Assembly (NCBI GenBank): GCA_014360645.1
Contig: JACIXD010000001.1
Span: 1-64,000, forward strand
Origin: Actinomycetota bacterium
GTDB taxonomy: Bacteria > Actinomycetota > Geothermincolia > Geothermincolales > RBG-13-55-18
Length of the DNA stretch: 64,000 nt
Direction: 5' to 3'
Shown one piece after another: positions 25,657 to 33,349 of this stretch (the first letter of the stretch is position 1; each line of letters begins with the position of its first letter). Made by a program: the position numbers and the translations under genes. Under the pieces are notes generated by a model. That model saw only the letters and a list, made by a program, of their open reading frames with translations, had not been told where the DNA came from and searched no databases.

Positions 25657-25899
25657 TCACACCCAGCGCGAACGGTAGGGCTCCACTCCCGCGTAGACCA
25701 CCCCTCTCTCATCCAGGGCCGCCACGGCCGCGTCCCTCAGCTCCACGGCGATGCGCAGGGAGATGCCGCAGTTGACGGTGAACTCCCTGGGCGTGTTGAT
25801 CACCGCATGCCTGACCCCGGCGCTCCTGAGCGCGGACTCGGCGCTCATGGCCTGATGCGTGGAATCGAACAGGATCACATAGCAGTTAGGGCCTTCCAT
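25657..25899 (-). CDS. DUF3343 protein (putative Se/S carrier-like)
   Basis: 80 aa. CYVILFDSTHQAMSAESAL and AVINTPREFTVNCGISLRI are the hallmark segments of DUF3343, small proteins often encoded beside dehydratase-like/activator pairs or sulfur-transfer proteins. The single conserved Cys in VNCGISLRI is the candidate carrier residue. It ends 26 bases before the dehydratase-like gene and is the likely first gene of the operon. It has no clear Shine-Dalgarno; TATA-rich stretches occur 20-45 bases upstream, so a very short or leaderless transcript is possible. Confidence 0.85.
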   Translation of the reverse strand: MEGPNCYVILFDSTHQAMSAESALRSAGVRHAVINTPREFTVNCGISLRIAVELRDAAVAALDERGVVYAGVEPYRSRWV

Positions 25900-26178
25900 A
25901 AGCCAATCTTATAAATATACCGACCGTTCCTTATATAGGACGTCTAACATCATAACCGCGAGTAACGGCGCTGGCAATGAGGATTATGCGGGGACTTTAC
26001 GGGGTCAGCCGTAACGCGGGCGCGGGTCGCCTTTTCCCGGGAAAGCGGGCGCCCTATGCGGTCGTAAAGGTGCGTGAACGGAGGTCAGGGTCTGAGCGAG
26101 CCGACTCGCGAAATGGAACCCCGTCGCCCGGGGCCGCGCGTTGGGACGGTAATAAGCGATGACGCACTCAGGAGAGGC
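25900..26178. other. spacer upstream of the DUF3343 operon
   Basis: About 280 bases with no recognised gene. AT-rich patches near 25908-25940 (ATAAATATACC, CTTATATAGG) probably belong to the promoter of the DUF3343 operon. A 9-bp inverted repeat (AGGAGAGGC ... GCCTCTCCT, about 26171-26195) lies at the right edge and overlaps the end of the next small frame. Confidence 0.35.
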
Positions 26179-26382
26179 CTAGACCGCCTCTCTCCTATAT
26201 GTTGAATGCCGGTCCCAGGCGACGGGCGTTGCTTCCGACTGTGATGCATCGGGTGGTTGCGGATAGCACAGGCAGCAGGCGATGTGCATGGGAAGGTCTC
26301 TGCCGTAACGGGAGAGATACGGGTACCGCTTCTCCGCCGCGTGACGCAGATCCGCGTCTCTCGTGCTGTTGATCACCCGCAT
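26179..26382 (-). CDS. possible small protein of unknown function
   Basis: 67 aa, start MRVINSTRDADLRHAAEKRY, with CCLC mid-way. ATG 26382 is preceded by GGAGAGGA at good spacing and by an AT-rich, promoter-like stretch (26383-26470). Composition is balanced, unlike the Arg/Pro/Gly-rich shadow frames elsewhere. No family recognised. It is divergent from the second small frame at 26696. Confidence 0.4.
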   Translation of the reverse strand: MRVINSTRDADLRHAAEKRYPYLSRYGRDLPMHIACCLCYPQPPDASQSEATPVAWDRHSTYRREAV

Positions 26383-26695
26383 GATCGTCCTCTCCGATGT
26401 TTCACATTAATCTAAATATTCCCGACATGAACATTATAATTAGCTATCACCAGGCTTGAAATAATACTATAGTATGAATATGCAGCGCCGATAACCCTTC
26501 TGCATTACCGTTGCGGCGCCTGCAGCCCGACGGGCAAGCGCCGGCAAAGCCCGGTACGGGGACGGAATCCAGGGTTCGGCACGGAAGAATAGCGTATAAT
26601 CGTATATCGCATGTTATACTTATTGACAACATAGAAACATGATAGTAGTTTAATTATAGTAATTGTACTTGTATTAAGAAACGGTGGTGAAGGAG
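26383..26695. promoter_or_regulatory. AT-rich divergent control region
   Basis: About 310 bases, far richer in A and T than the rest of this part of the window. It contains TATAAT (26595-26600), TTGACA (26623-26628) and several TAATTATA-type tracts, consistent with promoters firing toward the small frames on either side. Confidence 0.5.
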
Positions 26696-26860
26696 ATGCG
26701 CGGAGAGATGTACGGAGACGCCGAGGTCGAGAGGTGGTACCTGGGGCTGCCCTTCGAGGACGAGGCGGCGAACGACACCGCTGAGACGTTCGCCTTTCCT
26801 CGCTTGAACCACGACGAGGTGGAGCGGATCTATCTCGGCTTGCCGCTCATGGCGGCCTGA
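26696..26860 (+). CDS. possible 54-residue protein with an internal YLGLP repeat
   Basis: The frame ATG 26696 to TGA 26860 encodes 54 residues, or 50 if the ATG at 26708 is used. The motif E-V-E-R-x-Y-L-G-L-P occurs twice (EVERWYLGLPFEDEA near the N-terminus; EVERIYLGLPLMAA at the end), joined by an acidic linker. AAGGAG abuts the first ATG, and the AT-rich control region lies just upstream. The stop codon sits within the first of three 21-bp tandem repeats. No family recognised. Confidence 0.5.
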   Translation: MRGEMYGDAEVERWYLGLPFEDEAANDTAETFAFPRLNHDEVERIYLGLPLMAA

Positions 26861-26918
26861 AGGCACGCAGGAGCTGCCTGAAGGCACGCAGGAGCTGCCT
26901 GAAGGTACGCAGGAGCTC
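26856..26918. repeat. three tandem 21-bp repeats
   Basis: CCTGAAGGCACGCAGGAGCT followed by G is repeated at 26856-26876 and 26877-26897, with a third copy at 26898-26918 differing at two bases. The array begins at the stop codon of the 54-residue frame. The following 430 bases (to 27356) show no supported gene until an AT-rich promoter-like stretch just before the regulator. Confidence 0.9.
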
Positions 26919-27356
26919 ATATGCCCCGATTCCCGCCGCAACCTCTCGCCTCGGGATGATTAGCACCCCATCGCATATGTGGCGAGGGACAGACGCAGGC
27001 ACGGAGAAGCAGGGCGGCGGAAGGACCGCTTTCCGGCGAGGGTCGGCATGATGCATTGGAGGCGCAGGGCGGCATGTCCGCCCGCTCGGGTCACGCCTGA
27101 TGGCCGTCCCTGCCTGCTTGCCGCGACGCCCGTAGCCGCTGTGTTCTGAAGGATTGCGGGCAAATGCCCCATGGCCATGGCGAGGCATATTGGGCGACAA
27201 CGAAAACATGAACGATGGTCACATGATCGTTCCGGCTACATGATTTCCATGCATTGTCTTATAGCGGTCGTGGATGAGCTCCGTGATCCTGAATAGTGCC
27301 TATATCAACAGGCATATGTTATATAATAATATAAAATCTTTCGCGATGGGGGGAAG

Positions 27357-27893
27357 ATGGAAGACATCGGCGAGAGGCTGCGAGAACTCCGGAAGAGCAA
27401 GAAGCTCTCCATCCGCAGGGTCTCCGAGGAGACCGGATTCTCCGTGTCCTTCCTCAGCAAGCTGGAGACGGGCAAGAGCAGCATCACGGTGAAGAACCTC
27501 ATCAAGCTGCTCAACTTCTACGGCGTCACCCTGGCGGATATCTTCTCGGGGACGGCGGGGAGAAAGACCACCTACCGGCGCGAGGAGAGGCGGAGGATCG
27601 ACAGCCCGGAGGACGTGACCCTGGAGCTTCTGGTGGACGATCCCGAGGTGGAGATGGAGAGCCTGCTGGGCACCTTCAAGCCTCACGCCAGGTATAGCGA
27701 CCCCGTCGAGCACGGCGGGGAGGAGTTCGCCCTGGTGCTGAAGGGGGAGTTTCGTTTCGAGGTGGGCGGAGCGGCCCATCATCTGCGGGAGGGCGACTGC
27801 GCCTATTTCAAGGGGGAGCAGCCGCATGGCTGGGAGAACCTCTCGGACGGCGAAGGGGTCCTGCTGATGGTCATCACCCCGCCCGGGGTGTAG
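27357..27893 (+). CDS. XRE-family transcriptional regulator with cupin sensor domain
   Basis: 178 aa. Residues 5-60 are a helix-turn-helix of the lambda-repressor type (IGERLRELRKSKKLSIRRVS, VSFLSKLETGKSSITVKNL). Residues about 105-175 are a cupin barrel (EFALVLKGEFRFEVGG, LREGDCAYFKGEQPHGWEN). This is the layout of small-ligand-responsive repressors such as those for polyamine, amino acid or aldehyde metabolism. It follows an AT-rich leader (27300-27345, with TATATAATAATATAAA) that could include its own operator. The heliorhodopsin gene lies 237 bases downstream on the same strand; control of that gene is possible but unproven. Confidence 0.9.
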   Translation: MEDIGERLRELRKSKKLSIRRVSEETGFSVSFLSKLETGKSSITVKNLIKLLNFYGVTLADIFSGTAGRKTTYRREERRRIDSPEDVTLELLVDDPEVEMESLLGTFKPHARYSDPVEHGGEEFALVLKGEFRFEVGGAAHHLREGDCAYFKGEQPHGWENLSDGEGVLLMVITPPGV

Positions 27894-28130
27894 GGCGGGG
27901 ACAGGGGATGGCCGCCTTCCTCGGACCCCTCGAACGGAAGCCGTGCCTCCTCACCTGCCCCGCCCCGCTCGCCGTGCCGGCGGCGACCCGCGCCCGGGGA
28001 AACAGGACCGGAAGGTTTAATCCCCGCAACCGGAGGCAAGAATACCTGCCGTAAGGGGATTTTTTACCTTACCGGGATAAGGATCGGCAGAGACGGCCGG
28101 GGTCCATCCGGCCCGGGAACGGGAAAGGAG

Positions 28131-28958
28131 ATGGCCGTGGATGAGAAAAAGCCTGCCGGCGCCCCGGACAGCGGGGCCGCGGGAGCCGAGCCCGGGGAGG
28201 AGAGGTTCGGGAAGCTGCGCCGTTTCAACGGCATCGTGGGAGCCGTCCTGATCCTGCAGGGCATCCTCATGCTCGTCCTCAGCAACGACCGCACCCTGCC
28301 TCTCACCACCAACTACCTGAAGAGCGACCCCTTCACCGACGGGACCCTGCCCCCTCCCTCCCTGGTGGGGAACGTGCGGCTGGGTCCCCTGGTGGCGGCC
28401 TTCCTGCTCTTGAGCGGCATCGCCCTCCTCCTGCTCACCCTGCCGCGCATCTACGAGTGGTACGTCGGGAACCTGAAAAAGGGCGCCAACTACGCGCGCT
28501 GGATGGAGTATTCCATCACCGCGTCGCTGATGATCGTGGTCATCGCCATGCTCTCGGGCGTCTTCGACCTCAACGCCCTCATCCTCATCTTCTTCCTCAA
28601 CATGATGATGATCCTCTTCGGCTGGATGATGGAGCTGCACAACCAGACCACGCCGAAGACGGACTGGACCGCTTTCTGGTTCGGGTGCCTGGCGGGCATC
28701 GTGCCCTGGGTGGTGATCGCCCTTTACTTCTTCTCGGCGGTGGCGAACCCCGACGCGGAGGTGCCCACGTTCGTATATTTCATCCTCCCCATCCTCTTCG
28801 TCTTCTTCAACATCTTCGCCGTCAACATGGTCCTGCAGTACAAGAAGGTGGGGAAGTGGGCCGACTACCTCTACGGCGAGAGGGTATACATCATCCTGAG
28901 CCTGCTGGCCAAGTCCGCGCTGGCCTGGCAGGTCTTCGCCGGCACCCTGCGCGGGTAG
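28131..28958 (+). CDS. heliorhodopsin
   Basis: 275 aa with seven membrane segments after a hydrophilic N-terminus of about 27 residues. The retinal lysine is in the last helix, in ERVYIILSLLAKSALAWQVF (Lys261). Helix 3 contains ARWMEYSITASLMIVVIAML, and helix 4 NALILIFFLNMMMILFGWMM, both characteristic of heliorhodopsins, which sit in the membrane with inverted orientation compared with type 1 rhodopsins. Heliorhodopsins are light-responsive proteins of debated function with a slow photocycle. AAAGGAG abuts the ATG; GTG at 28137 would have better spacing. No retinal-synthesis gene is visible in the window. Confidence 0.9.
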   Translation: MAVDEKKPAGAPDSGAAGAEPGEERFGKLRRFNGIVGAVLILQGILMLVLSNDRTLPLTTNYLKSDPFTDGTLPPPSLVGNVRLGPLVAAFLLLSGIALLLLTLPRIYEWYVGNLKKGANYARWMEYSITASLMIVVIAMLSGVFDLNALILIFFLNMMMILFGWMMELHNQTTPKTDWTAFWFGCLAGIVPWVVIALYFFSAVANPDAEVPTFVYFILPILFVFFNIFAVNMVLQYKKVGKWADYLYGERVYIILSLLAKSALAWQVFAGTLRG

Positions 28959-28960
28959 CC

Positions 28961-29707
28961 TCAGTGAGAATTTATAAACTCCACGCAGCGCCGGATGATG
29001 AGGTCCTTATCGTGGTCGAGGGTGGCCACGTGGTAGGAGTTCTCCAGCCACACCAGTTCCTTGTCCTTGGAGCTCACGCGCTCCAGGATGAAGGGCCCGT
29101 TGGTGGTGGGGACCACGTGGTCCTCCCGCGAGGCGAAGATGAGGATGGGAGCCGTGATCCTGGACAGGTCCCGCCTGGTCGCCTTCATCAGCGCGTGCAG
29201 CTCGGCCGCCGCGGCCACGGGGACCTTGTCGTAGCAGGCCTCCTTGGCAGAGGGGTCCTTGATGTCGCTTCCCACCCCCGGGATGGTCTTGAGCACGTAC
29301 TTGGCGTAAGGCGTCAGGGGCATGAGGGGGTTTAGCTTCGCCACCGCCGCGTTGATGGGCATGAGGCCGACGATGTCGTCCGGGTAGCGCTCCCCCAGGT
29401 AGCAGGTGATGGTGCCGCCCATGGAGAGGCCGGTGACGAAGACCCTGTCGCAGCGCTCCATCAGCTCGCGCAGGCCCTTCTCCGCCTCCCCCGTCCATTC
29501 CGTCCACTTGCGGGTGGCCATGTCCCCGACGCTGGTGCCGTGTCCGGGCAGGCGCGGACCCAGCACGGTGAACCCCGCCTCCGCCAGTCCTTTCCCCAGG
29601 GGGAGCATGCTCTGGGTGCAGCCGGTGAAACCGTGCACCACCAGCACCCCGGTCTTCCCTCCCTCGAAGAAAAAGGGCTCAGCGTCCGGCCAGACTTCCT
29701 CCGACAT
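28961..29707 (-). CDS. alpha/beta hydrolase, carboxylesterase / monoacylglycerol lipase type
   Basis: 248 aa. Catalytic triad candidates: Ser in GLSMGG, Asp in FASREDHVVP, His in SYHVATLDHDKD. The oxyanion region is VVHGFTGCTQSM, and LPGHGTS follows. This is the compact Est30/bacterial monoglyceride lipase pattern. It probably hydrolyses short acyl esters or monoglycerides in the cytoplasm. It is downstream of glycerol kinase on the same strand (gap about 95 bases), so it could feed glycerol to it (inference). ATG 29707 follows AAAAGGAGGG. It is convergent with heliorhodopsin, with stops two bases apart. Confidence 0.9.
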   Translation of the reverse strand: MSEEVWPDAEPFFFEGGKTGVLVVHGFTGCTQSMLPLGKGLAEAGFTVLGPRLPGHGTSVGDMATRKWTEWTGEAEKGLRELMERCDRVFVTGLSMGGTITCYLGERYPDDIVGLMPINAAVAKLNPLMPLTPYAKYVLKTIPGVGSDIKDPSAKEACYDKVPVAAAAELHALMKATRRDLSRITAPILIFASREDHVVPTTNGPFILERVSSKDKELVWLENSYHVATLDHDKDLIIRRCVEFINSH

Positions 29708-29803
29708 GGTATCCCTCCTTTTCCCCCATGTGCGCTCCGCCGCTCGGCCTACCGCCCGCGTTCCGAAGAGCCGCGCTTGCCTCGCGGCGCGGGAAGCCCC
29801 CGT

Positions 29804-31318
29804 TCACTCCGCGTCGCGGGCCATGTCCTCGCGTGCCCAGTCCAGGCTCCGCTCCACCGCCCGCTTCCAGTCCCGGCGCATGACGCGCACCCGCTCGGCG
29901 CAGGCGGGGTCGGGGAGGGCCTCGCGGTCCACCTTCCAGCGTTCCTCGATCTCTTCCAGGTCCTTCCAGAAACCCGTGGCCAGGCCGGCCAACAGCGCCG
30001 CGCCCAGGGAGGTGGTCTCGGAGACCACCGGGCGCCGCACCGGCACCCCCAGCAGGTCAGCCTGGTACTGCAGGAGCATGTCCATCACGCTGGCGCCCCC
30101 GTCCACGCGCAGCTCCCTCAGGGGGATGCCCGATTCCTCGCGCATCAGCTCCACCACCTCGGCGGTCTGCAGGGCCATGGACTCGATCACCGCCCGCGCC
30201 ACGTGCGCGCGCCCGGTGCCGCGGGTCATGCCGATGAGGAGGGCGCGGGCGTTGGGGTCCCAGTGCGGCGCCCCCAAGCCCACGAAGGCAGGCACGAAAT
30301 ATACCCCTCCCGTGTCCTCCACCTGCGCTGCCAGCTCGTCGACCTCCGAGACCTCGTAGATGATGCCCAGCCCGTCGCGCAGCCAGTTCACCGCCGCCCC
30401 GGTGATGAAGATGGCCCCCTCCAGGGCGTAGGTCGCCTCGCCGCCCAGGGACCAGGCGACGGTGGTGAGGAGCCCCTTTTCCGACAGGCGCGGCTCGGGC
30501 CCGATGTTCATGAGCACGAAGCTGCCGGTGCCGTAGGTGTTCTTGGTCATGCCGGGGCGGAAGCAGGCCTGGCCGAAAAGGGCCGCCTGCTGGTCGCCCG
30601 CTATTCCGGCGATGGGAGCGGATATCCCCAGGAAGGAGGAGGGGTCCGTCCCCCCGAAAAGTCCGCAGGACTCCCTGACCTCGGGCAATACGGAGGCGGG
30701 CACCCCGCACATGTCGGTCAGCCAGCCGTCCCAGGCGAGGTCGTGGATGTTGAAGAGCAGGGTACGGCTGGCGTTGGAGACGTCGGTGGCGTGGACGCGG
30801 CCGCCGGTGAGGCGCCACAGCAGCCAGGAATCGACGGTGCCGAAGCACACCTCGCCCGCCTCGGCGCGGCGCGCGATCTCGGGCTCGTTCTCCATCACCC
30901 AGGTGAGCTTGGTACCCGAGAAGTAGGGGTCCAGCACCAGGCCGGTCCTGCGTCTCACCTCGTCCTCATGGCCGGCCGCCCGGCAGCGCCCGCAGATCTC
31001 CGCGCTGCGGCGGCACTGCCAGACGATGGCCCTGCGCAGCGGCTCGCCGGTGGCGCGGTCCCAGAGCACGGTGGTCTCGCGCTGGTTGGTGATGCCCACC
31101 GCCGCCACCTCTGAGGGCGCGGCGCCGGCCTCGTCCAGGGCGCGGCGGGCCGCCTCGAGGGTGGCCTCCCAGATCTCATCGGCGTCGTGCTCCACCCAGC
31201 CCGGTTGGGGGTAGTGCTGGGTGAACTCCAGGCTGGCGCTGGAGACGGGGCGCTGGTCGCGGTCATAGCAGATGCACCGCGTTCCCGTGGTCCCCTCGTC
31301 GATGGCCAGGACGATCAT
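29804..31318 (-). CDS. glpK: glycerol kinase
   Basis: 504 aa, the standard GlpK length. FGGY-kinase motifs: IDEGTTGTRCICYD (phosphate loop), TNQRETTVLWD, IVWQCRR, GTVDSWLLWRLTGG, GDQQAALFGQACF, NTYGTGSFVLMN, and the C-terminal signature with VDGGASVMDMLLQYQADLLG. It phosphorylates glycerol to sn-glycerol 3-phosphate. It starts 14 bases after the acyl-CoA-ligase-like gene. No glycerol facilitator or glycerol 3-phosphate dehydrogenase is adjacent. Confidence 0.95.
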   Translation of the reverse strand: MIVLAIDEGTTGTRCICYDRDQRPVSSASLEFTQHYPQPGWVEHDADEIWEATLEAARRALDEAGAAPSEVAAVGITNQRETTVLWDRATGEPLRRAIVWQCRRSAEICGRCRAAGHEDEVRRRTGLVLDPYFSGTKLTWVMENEPEIARRAEAGEVCFGTVDSWLLWRLTGGRVHATDVSNASRTLLFNIHDLAWDGWLTDMCGVPASVLPEVRESCGLFGGTDPSSFLGISAPIAGIAGDQQAALFGQACFRPGMTKNTYGTGSFVLMNIGPEPRLSEKGLLTTVAWSLGGEATYALEGAIFITGAAVNWLRDGLGIIYEVSEVDELAAQVEDTGGVYFVPAFVGLGAPHWDPNARALLIGMTRGTGRAHVARAVIESMALQTAEVVELMREESGIPLRELRVDGGASVMDMLLQYQADLLGVPVRRPVVSETTSLGAALLAGLATGFWKDLEEIEERWKVDREALPDPACAERVRVMRRDWKRAVERSLDWAREDMARDAE

Positions 31319-31332
31319 GACCGCCGCCTTGC

Positions 31333-32955
31333 CTAATCCCGTTCCCCTTCGTGGGGGTATCCGTCCACGTCCGTGTCCGGGAGGCCCTCCCCCTCCTCCG
31401 CGACGCCATCCTCGAAATCCATGCGCTCCTGGGGCTCGGGCTCACCGGCCTCGGCCTGCGCCTCTCTTCCCGCCATGGACCTCAGGTCCAGAAAGCGCTT
31501 CTCGCGTCCCTTGGTATCCAGCCCCAGGCGCTGCAGCAGCCGCGGGAGGCTGTGGAAAACGATGCGCGTGGGGGCGATCTCGACCTCCCGCAGCATCAGT
31601 TCACGGAGCTCCTGTTCCAGGTATTTCTTGGACATCCCCTCGGCGGGTGCGATGTGCAGGTAGAGCTCGTCGAGGTCGTAGGGGTCGTCGTTGCGCTTGC
31701 GGATCTCGAGCTGCCACTCCAGCACGTCCTTGTGGCCCGAGAGCAGGGGATAGAAGGCGTTGAGGTCCACCAGGGTTCCCTTGAGCTTGGTGAGCTCGAA
31801 CTCCTTGTACTCCGAGGTACGCGTGATCTCCACTCCCAGGCGGGGCAGGGAGCGTCGGCAGTAGGGGCAGGGATCGTACTCTATGCCCCCCTTGACCAGA
31901 TCGCCGGTGCGGAAACGCAGGAGAACGCTGCCGCGCCAGTCCAGGGTGGTATAGACCACCTCGCCGTCCTCGCCCTCGCCCCGGCGCGTGCCGCTCTCGG
32001 GGTCGATGATCTCGATGACCTCCATGTCCGGGAAGAGGTGGTATCCGGAGCTCTTTTCCCTGGAGGCGGCGGAGGGCCTGCATTCGCTCCACGCCACCCT
32101 GCCCTCGGTGAAGCCGTAGGTGGACGCCACCACCGCTTTCTCCGCCCCCACCCTGGCGAGGAGTTCGCGCATCTTGTCCTTGAGCCCGGCGGGCAGCCCG
32201 TCGCCACCCAGCACCAGGGTGTGCAGGCGCGAGAGGTCCCGGCCCTCGCGCGCCGAGGCGCGCAGGAGGTGGTAGGCGTAGCTGGGGGTGGCGGTGAGCA
32301 CCGTGCCGCCGAGCCTTTCCAGAGCCTCGAGCACGCGGTGGGTGCCGAGGATGCGTCCGCCGCCGGTATGCAGCGCCGGTATCCCGCAGGCCTCGGTGGC
32401 GAAATAGGTCATCCAGAAGGCCAGGTGGGGGGCGAAGGGGAAGGCGTTGACGACCAGATCGTCACGTTTCAGCTCCAGGAGTTCGAAGACCCTCCTTCCC
32501 GCCTCCCGCATGCGGGCCAGGTCGTAGGCTGTGTAGAGGATGGGGGTGGGCAGGGCGGTGCGGCCTATGGTGAAGTGGTAGTGCACGGGGAGGAACTCGC
32601 GGTCCATGAGCCGAGCGTATCCCTCTGCACCGTGGGTGAGGCGCAGCCAGCGTTGCTTCAGGCGCAGCGAGGCCTTCGCCTCGCGCGCGCGCTCCGGGGT
32701 GGGGCTGAGCACGAGGTTGAAGGGGATGGCGGGGTCCTCGGGCAGGGGAGCGATGTCCGCCTTGGTGGTGAAGGGGATACAGGAGAGGTCCTTGAGGGCC
32801 TTGATGACCCCGGGCTTGATGCGGTTGTAGTCGAGGAGCTCACGGTAATAGGGGCTGTAAGGATATACCAGCTCCCTGATGTAGCGCACGAGGTGCTGTT
32901 CCTGGGCGGCAAGGTACTGCCTGGCCGGCAGACTGTCCCAAAGCGTCTTGCGCAT
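31333..32955 (-). CDS. phenylacetate-CoA-ligase-like AMP-forming enzyme
   Basis: 540 aa from ATG 32955 (GGGGAGGAAG upstream). It shows the PaaK-type adenylate-forming layout: YSPYYRELLDY near the N-terminus, ASTYGFTEGRVAWSEC where the substrate/AMP site is expected, RGSVLLRFRTGDLV and the C-terminal domain around SEYKEFELTKLKG. CPYCRRSLPR is a typical PaaK-like CxxC. It is longer than PaaK (about 430-440 aa) and has an acidic tail of about 60 residues (EDGVAEEGEGLPD). The usual Ser/Thr/Gly-rich P-loop near the N-terminus is not obvious, so the acid it activates, or whether it is active, is uncertain. It is first in an operon with glpK. Confidence 0.78.
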   Translation of the reverse strand: MRKTLWDSLPARQYLAAQEQHLVRYIRELVYPYSPYYRELLDYNRIKPGVIKALKDLSCIPFTTKADIAPLPEDPAIPFNLVLSPTPERAREAKASLRLKQRWLRLTHGAEGYARLMDREFLPVHYHFTIGRTALPTPILYTAYDLARMREAGRRVFELLELKRDDLVVNAFPFAPHLAFWMTYFATEACGIPALHTGGGRILGTHRVLEALERLGGTVLTATPSYAYHLLRASAREGRDLSRLHTLVLGGDGLPAGLKDKMRELLARVGAEKAVVASTYGFTEGRVAWSECRPSAASREKSSGYHLFPDMEVIEIIDPESGTRRGEGEDGEVVYTTLDWRGSVLLRFRTGDLVKGGIEYDPCPYCRRSLPRLGVEITRTSEYKEFELTKLKGTLVDLNAFYPLLSGHKDVLEWQLEIRKRNDDPYDLDELYLHIAPAEGMSKKYLEQELRELMLREVEIAPTRIVFHSLPRLLQRLGLDTKGREKRFLDLRSMAGREAQAEAGEPEPQERMDFEDGVAEEGEGLPDTDVDGYPHEGERD

Positions 32956-33070
32956 CTCGCATCTTCCTCCCCTTGACGCGCCGCCGGGGGTTGGTGGCGG
33001 CATCGCTTCCCGCGGTCCCTGTCAACCGATACTAACACGGATACTATCACGAAAAGCCGCACGCTATAAA

Positions 33071-33102
33071 CAAAAGATAGGGAGGCGGCTCATGCCGCCT
33101 CC
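33071..33102 (-). terminator. terminator of the small minus-strand unit
   Basis: A perfect 9-bp stem (GGAGGCGGC 33081-33089, GCCGCCTCC 33094-33102) has a 4-base loop. On the minus strand it is followed by CTATCTTTTG. It separates the micro-frame at 33137-33211 from the acyl-CoA-ligase-like gene. Confidence 0.75.
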
Positions 33103-33136
33103 GGGTCAACTGAAAGCACTGTACGTTCCGCTGGCT

Positions 33137-33211
33137 TCAGGCCCCTTGACGGGGCCCGGGTAAGCAACCCTCCGAGCAGTGCGCAACGCGCGGTACCATG
33201 AAGCGCTTCAT
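33137..33211 (-). CDS. possible 24-residue peptide or part of a structured RNA
   Basis: An ATG at 33211 with a strong Shine-Dalgarno (GGGGAGGTGTGAG) opens a frame starting MKRFMVPRVAHCSEGCLPGP and ending at 33137. The same region folds: GCACTG/CAGTGC closes a segment containing a GGGT-ACCC hairpin and a GGCCCC-GGGGCC hairpin. A terminator follows. It could be a leader peptide with attenuation before the ligase/glpK genes, a small peptide gene, or a non-coding RNA; I cannot decide. Confidence 0.35.
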   Translation of the reverse strand: MKRFMVPRVAHCSEGCLPGPRQGA

Positions 33212-33349
33212 CTCACACCTCCCCTTCCGTTCTTTTCTTCCCGTTCGCCTTTCTCCGTCGCCGTCGCTCGATCGCCTCTGCCTTCAGGGCTTCGGCAAGT
33301 AGATTCTACCATGCGGTATGCGCGGCCGCCTTGCGAAAGACGGCTCGTC

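Noticed and set aside
33063-33240. SRP RNA, tmRNA or a known riboswitch
   Set aside because: The conserved SRP apical motif and the cores of the riboswitch classes I know are absent, so only a generic structured element is claimed.
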